64,000 bases of DNA. It comes from Xiphophorus maculatus (taxonomy: Eukaryota > Chordata > Actinopteri > Cyprinodontiformes > Poeciliidae). Below the pieces are notes generated by a model, which was not told the DNA's origin, did not search any database, and saw only the letters and a list, made by a program, of their open reading frames with translations. Shown here one piece after another: positions 58,523-64,000 of the stretch; positions within the stretch are counted from its first letter, which is position 1, and each line of letters begins with the position of its first letter. The translations under genes were made by a program, and so were the position numbers. The stretch spans positions 27,857,108-27,921,107 of the forward strand of contig NC_036456.1 in the NCBI RefSeq assembly GCF_002775205.1, given 5' to 3'.

Positions 58523-59640
58523 ACGCCTTAATAGTATTTAAATTGTATTAAAGCAGAATTTAAAGTGTAGTAAGTGTACTTTCACGTACTTTTTTTGGAG
58601 CAACTTAAGTTACACTTGGTATACTTTAGGTATATTGCTTTTTATGTAATATAAACATGATTGATTAGTATATTTTGAGTGCACTATTTTTGTGATTGAA
58701 TTACATTTAAAATATATTGAATTACATTTAAAATATATTTAGAATGTATTTTCAGTATGACTTTTCCTCTCCTACTCCCTCCCTGCCCTGCTTGCTCTGT
58801 TTTTGTCTTGTCTTTTTCTATATTTTTGGAGCCTTTCTTTGCAAATCTACAAATTATGGATCTGGTCAATTGGTCTCTCAATGCAATTGATCAAATTTTC
58901 TTGACGGGAAGACTGGGCACAGGAGAGCCCTGTTGTCCTGCGGGGACACACCCGGCCGGACACAACCTGGATTTATTCATGATAACAGCAGCCTTTTCTC
59001 CTGCCTTTTACAACATGGTGCCACCCAAAGTTGGCACATTTAATGGACTTCTAATCCAACTTTTAAAGAAACTTCTCATTAAAAGTGTCATTATTTACTG
59101 AACATACTAACATGACACCTGTTCCTAATAATAATTTTTTTTTTTACTTTATTCATCCCAGCAGGGAAATTATTTTGCAGTTACAGCACACGACAGGAGC
59201 TGTGTCTGCAGGCAGCCAGCTGAGCCGGCGCCATTTTGTGAAGGAGGACATGCGGCAGAGGTCGTCGGGGCCGGGAGTCGAACCCGCGACGTCCGCGGGT
59301 CTAAGGCCTCCAAACGTGGGGCGTGCTAACCCGCTGCGCCACCACAGCACGCCCCAATAGGTGTTATGTCATGTTTATGACAGTGTCACACTAATATATA
59401 AAATATGTAATGCCAATATACTTAAAATGCATTCTAATCTAAATATATTTTAAATGTAATTCAATCACAAAAATAGTACACTCAAAATATACTAATTGTG
59501 AACGTTTATATTACATAAAAAGCAATATACGTAAAGTATACTAAGTGTAACTTAAGTTGTTCCAAAAAAGTACATAAAAGTACATTTTAAATTGTTCTTT
59601 AATACAATTTAAATGCTATTAAAATACAATAAGCACAAAA
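58523..59640. mobile_element. AT-rich element with inverted arms
   Basis: Left arm 58523-58756 and right arm about 59400-59640 are reverse complements, for example TTACATTTAAAATATAT against its complement. A related arm is at 17785-18120. The interior includes a short frame near 58757-59100 without a recognised domain, and a SINE. Probably a non-autonomous DNA transposon that inserted into the Ngaro-like element. Confidence 0.65.
59145..59355 (-). mobile_element. tRNA-derived SINE
   Basis: Minus strand: a tRNA-like head with A box GGCGCAGCGGGTTAGCA (59324-59340) and B box GGGTTCGACTCCC (59273-59285), then a body ending AATTTCCCTGCTGGGATGAA and TAAAGTAAAAA. That tail resembles the 3' end of the L2-like LINE near 21345-21390, as expected if it uses that LINE for mobility. 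It is not a functional tRNA: the acceptor stem does not close after the B box. Confidence 0.75.
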
Positions 59641-59878
59641 TTAGTTGTTCCAAAATGTCACACTTTAAGTTAACTAATCCTAAGTGAACTTGAAGTATAC
59701 ACATGATTGCTTAAGACTTAAGTATGCTTAAGTATACTAAAATTATACTAGTATACTAAAATTTAACATTTTAGTAAGATGTCTGTCTTAGTATATTTGT
59801 TTTTCACCAGGATGGTTTTGCTCGTACAAATGAGACAAAGTCTTGTGGAGAGAAATGTTGAGGTCACAAACGTAGGTC
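59641..59878. other. AT-rich repeat remnant beside gene 4
   Basis: AAGTATACT-type motifs continue from the inverted-arm element. No gene recognised. Confidence 0.4.
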
Positions 59879-62800
59879 CTACATAAGTTGTATTTGGCTC
59901 TCTCCCACTTCGCTCTTCTTTTTTTTCATGTGGGAAGGATCAAGATGGACTTCACTGTTTTTTTTGTCTGCTGGTTTTGCCATGTATGCTTTACCAAATT
60001 CCTGGTTGTACTTGGCCATCACATATTTCCAGTAGTCTGATGCCTCCAGGCTGACATCTGGACGAATGTCCCAGTGTGGGTAGATTTCCTTATAGTTTTT
60101 GTAAAGGTGCCATTCATCCTTTGTGGCACTGCAACAAAAAATCTTTCCACTGACAACCAGAGAAGAGCAGATGTCAGTCATAAGCTGCTCTGTTCCCTCC
60201 CATCTATGCTCACCCAAGCCCTGTGGACGATGCAATGAAGCAAAATGTTCAGTGTGTAATTTTCCTCCTGCATCACAGGGTACGGCACAGAATGGACACT
60301 GCTGGCCACAACCAATCACTCTGTTGAAAAGCTCAACATGGGGTTTTACATGGAGATGACTGAGTTTGGTTTCAAAGGGTCTGTTCTGAATATCTGTCCT
60401 CAGAGCTTCTGCCATGTCCTTCACAGACACTGTGAGCCAGTGAGCGAACTGTTTCTGATCAGCATTGTTTAGGACCAGGAAGGCACCAAGAGCATTCTGG
60501 GAAATCACCAGTTTGTCACCAAGTTCTTTGCAGATCTCTTCAACAAATGTCTTCAGGCTGTCAGTTGCTATGGCCTTTTTGATGGCACCATTGATGCTGC
60601 TAATACTCGACTGCAGATGTCTGTCTTCAATTTCACCTAGAATAGACCCATCAGAAAAATGCTTCTTTATTCTGTCAGATATCTGGGATTTTAAATAATC
60701 TTCATAGGAACAGATGTAGTAAATGTTATAGCATAGACCAGCCAAGGCGTAATAATCAACAACAGGAATTAAGTTAATTATTGATATTTATTATTAAATA
60801 CATGAAGGATTCCCGCTAGCTTTATCCGTTCGTTGTCAACCCAACATGGGGATCACACCAAACAGAATGTAAATATTCAGGGAAGTGCCACAAAATAAAC
60901 AAAAAACAAAATGAATGGAAAAGTGGTCAGCCCGCCCTCACAAGTACTACAAGCAAAAAACGAGCCTAACTGGGCGGACTAACAAAAAGAAAAAAAAAAC
61001 AAACGCTAAAAAGGACAGCAGGAGGCAGTGCAAAAACTGTGAAACAAAAACACAAAAATTACTAAATGCATATTAAATCATTTTAATCAAATCAACCTAA
61101 AACACATTAAAACACTGCCTACCTGCATTGCATAAATCAACACTTCCAAATCAAATCTTGGTGTATCCAATCTGGTGCAACCCTAGCAAATAAAACAATA
61201 TATAAACACACAATTCATTCAGCTTAAAAAGACCAATGTATAAAACCTACCTGCGGTGTCGAACACCCACGCCCAGGTAACGCTACCAGCCGAACACCAT
61301 CAACAATGCAGTCCTGTATAAAAACACCACATCAGCACAACTTACCTAAAAGAATCACTTTAAAACAATTTCCCCCAACCTACCACAGCCAGCAAACAGC
61401 GTGGGCCCAACACACAGCTGGTCTAACACATGGAAAATTGACACCTGGCCACCACCCTTCCAGCTTCCCTTTTATGGAGGCACAGGCTGGAGAGAGTGCG
61501 ACATCTAATGGTGCCACCTGTTACATAAAGGTAAAGTTCAAAATCATTCCTTGAAACAAGATCCATTAAAACAGAATATTGAAAAGACATTCGTGTGCTG
61601 AACTCTTCTCCTGTCAGCATTTCATCGATTATGTTGAGGCCCAAGGAATGATAGATGAAATCTTCCACAGCAGGTTTCAGACACTGATTAGTGAATTCTT
61701 CAGCTTTCTTCTGGCATTGGTCTCGTTTACAGAACACATCTTTGAAACCTGTACAAAATTTGTTTTTCTTTTTCTGCAAACATTTATAAGGATCTTTTTC
61801 TTGTATAAAGTCTTCATGCATCTTCTGAAACTCCCTGGCTGCAGATCCACATATGTGTTGTTTCAGAGACACCTCAAACTCTATGTCAGTGTCAACCTTA
61901 GCATTGCTCAGCTTCTCATCAATGATGTGAAGAATCTCCTGGATGTAAGTGTCGTGATAATTAGTTTTTCTCTTGATTTTATCACTAATACAATCATTGC
62001 AGGAGGATATGATGCTGTCAGCGGTTTCTTGCCTGGCCTTTATAGAATCTGTCGAGTTCCACCATCCTGTTAGTTTGTGTTTGATTTTTTCTCTCCGTCC
62101 TTTGGGTTTGTATGTAAAAGGCTCCAGTCCACAGTCTTTGAGGTTTTTGTTACTCAGCAGTTCACATGCATGGCTTCCCTTAGGAGAAAGATTTGTTTGT
62201 AACTGATGGGACACACTTGTGAAGACATTTGAAGTCTGCTGTTCGGAGAAGGCCAAGGTTCTCAGTGTTTCAGTCCACATCTTATCAAATTTTTCATCAA
62301 GCTCTCTGTCAGTCATTTTAACTTTTTTCTTACGACATTTATCAATTAAAGCACAAACTACTTTCTCAATTTTTTCTGTATAAGTGGCCCTGATTTTGTC
62401 GAGTTCTTTCAATCCCTCTTTAATGTCAGCTGTTGTTGTGATCTGGTTGAACACTGATCTTTCAGTTTGTCGTCGAAGACTCTTTATGCTGTTGGAGAAA
62501 TCCTCTCTGTATCCTTCAACCAGATAAACATGACCTTCTGGCTGTTCAAAGTATTTCTTCAGATTCTCAAGAATCTTTGTCTCCCACTTGGTCAGCTCTG
62601 TGATTGCTTCACTTTTCAACTCGGTCATGAATTCATTCATGTCAGATAGTTTAGATTTTGCAGCAAATGAACCAAAATTGGAAATTCTTGTTTCTGCTGT
62701 GGTAACCCATTTGTACATTTCCTTTTTGAACTCCCACTCCCATTGGTTGTACTCTGTGCAGAGCCTCATGTAAGCATCAGCCACCAGGCTGTTTCTGAAG

Positions 62801-64000
62801 CTGAAGATGAAGTTTTCATGTTTTACTGCGTTCCACAGGCTGGTTATCCACTCTGTGAACTCCAAGATGTTATTAGAAGTTGACTCACACTTTCCCAGCT
62901 GTTGGATGATGTTTTTCTTGAGTTCATAGGCAGTCTCACTGTATCCTGCATTGACTGGAGCCATTGGTGGGTTTCCATTCCAGAGTCCAGGAATGTAGCA
63001 GTTCCCAGTGTCTGGATTATACTCCATCACATCAGTGAAGCTCTTGTTTTCCTCTTTCTTCTCCATTTTAGCTGCAGCCTGGGTCATCTCATTCAGCTGT
63101 TCTAACAGCAGCTCCCTGTCTCTCAGGTTCTTCTCATGAGCTGAAACATCAGAAACATTCTGGTGAACAAACTGACATTGAGGCTTTTTGCCGACCTCCT
63201 TCATCCTGAGGAAAGCATGCACCACTATCTGCAGGATGTCTTTCATCTCTGTTGAATTCTCCATTGCAAAATTGATAATGGTGATGTCACTCAGACCAAC
63301 AACAAGTGTTGCCAGCTCATTGTCATGCTCATGGCTGTTGTCCAGCTGTGCTAGCTCTGGTGACTTTAAGCCTTCAGTGTCGATGATCATCATGAAGTCA
63401 CAGTTGAGAACTTTCTTGAAGTCTTCATTGACTTTGATGAGCAGCATGAAGGCACCTCTAGTGCATCGACCACTGCTGACTGCAAACTGAACTCCAAACA
63501 TGGTGTTAAGGAGAGTGGACTTCCCTGTGCTCTGAACTCCAAGAACTGTGACGACCAGGATCTTGTTCTTTGGAGACACCAAGTCATTGAGCTGAGAGAG
63601 AACATCACTCACCCATCCGAGAGGAATGTTGGAAGCATCTCCATCTACAAGCTCAAGAGGAAATCCATCCAGCAACAACTGAGCACAGAGTTTGGGCAGA
63701 TGTTGCAGTTGTTGACGTGATGGATCTGTTTCTGGAAGGTAAAGAGAAGCTTCATAGATCTGACCCATTTCACGGAAGAACTGCTCAACTCCCAGTGAGC
63801 TGCTGGAAAGTTGTTGGTCAATTTCTTTGATCTCTTGTTTGTTTTCAGAATCTTTGCATTTTTCCTTGTAAAGCTCCCTAAGGCCAGAAAGTTCTGTTCT
63901 AGACAAGTTGTCCAGGTTCATTCTCATCCATTTCAGAAAGTAACACCTTTCTCTATGTGGGCTGGATATTGCACTAATGAAGCATGACATTACACTTGAC
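59879..64000 (-). pseudogene. gvin1-like: Gene 4: disrupted very large GTPase, continues past the right edge
   Basis: The giant exon is open from the window edge through the complete G domain (GVQSTGKST near 63515; IIDTEGL near 63380) to 61530, where a solo LTR interrupts it. It resumes at 60719 and continues in the original frame through the Cys/His cluster. Homology then stops near 59968, after MAKPAD. The last 30 residues of the family are replaced by an unrelated lysine-rich stretch to a stop at 59879. Reading into the LTR from the GTPase side reaches a stop at 61423. The product would lack the C-terminal quarter unless the LTR is spliced out. The C-terminal part is nearly identical to gene 1; the core to genes 2 and 3. 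Confidence 0.85.
60724..61525 (-). mobile_element. Solo LTR, 802 bp, inside gene 4
   Basis: Plus-strand ends TGTTATAGC and CCTGTTACA, flanked by TAAA at 60720-60723 and 61526-61529. Gene 1 has one TAAA at the matching site (near 3840). Read on the minus strand it starts TGTAACAGG and has a CCATAAAAGG TATA-like box about 50 bp in, so it lies in the sense of the gene. No internal genes. Not obviously related to the other solo LTRs. Confidence 0.88.

Noticed and set aside
59145..59355. Functional tRNA gene
   Set aside because: A and B boxes are present, but no closing acceptor stem follows. The sequence continues into a SINE body and LINE-like tail.

Overview
The window looks like teleost fish nuclear DNA. 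It is AT-rich, intron-containing and dense in fish-type transposons: L2/Rex-like LINEs, Tc1, a hAT MITE, a Ngaro/DIRS-like tyrosine-recombinase element, solo LTRs and a degraded retrovirus-like element. I cannot name the species. The locus is a head-to-tail cluster, all on the minus strand, of interferon-induced very large GTPase (VLIG/GVIN) genes. Each has a single giant coding exon of about 4.7 kb.

Layout of the GTPase units: gene 1 has its giant exon at 3001-7709. Gene 2 is at 22662-27358. A broken 3' fragment lies at 36238-37770. Gene 3 is at 38162-42825. A disrupted gene 4 runs from 59879 past the right edge; it is split by a solo LTR and has lost its normal C-terminus. All intact giant exons open with a splice acceptor and a two-base phase-1 remainder, not a conserved ATG, so each needs upstream exons. 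Small exons that fit lie several kb upstream on the same strand. They comprise an untranslated exon behind an ISRE (GAAAGTGAAA) promoter, an exon ending ATG GAG, and acidic exons ending in a phase-1 donor. They are at 13.8-14.8 kb (gene 1), 30.0-32.9 kb (gene 2) and 52.1-53.1 kb (gene 3). Every final acidic exon is also followed within about 50-115 bp by an acceptor and a short phase-1 exon that starts with a hydrophobic stretch and ends in a stop. The 5' region could therefore be spliced either to the giant GTPase exon or to a short membrane tail. This is the most interesting structure in the window, and it rests on splice-phase arithmetic, not on transcripts.

Between the genes: the DNA upstream of genes 1 and 3 is one segmental duplication (7710-about 11575 and 42826-45435). 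Two solo LTRs are present only in the gene 1 copy, each with a 5-bp target duplication and an empty site in the gene 3 copy. Other pieces are a palindrome of about 1.27 kb (11.7-13.0 kb), a 2.9-kb element with roughly 400-bp inverted ends (14.9-17.8 kb), an L2-like LINE with one in-frame stop (18.6-21.4 kb), a retrovirus-like relic with PBS, integrase and polypurine tract (45.4-48.8 kb), and a Tc1 carrying two nested insertions (49.5-51.9 kb). Further right are a second LINE (55.0-56.9 kb), a Ngaro-like 3' end with direct repeats and a 52-bp minisatellite (56.9-58.5 kb), and an inverted-arm element carrying a tRNA-derived SINE (58.5-59.6 kb).

Together the genes look like a young, interferon-driven antimicrobial GTPase array under birth-and-death evolution. 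The G-domain core is nearly identical between copies, while the ends differ.
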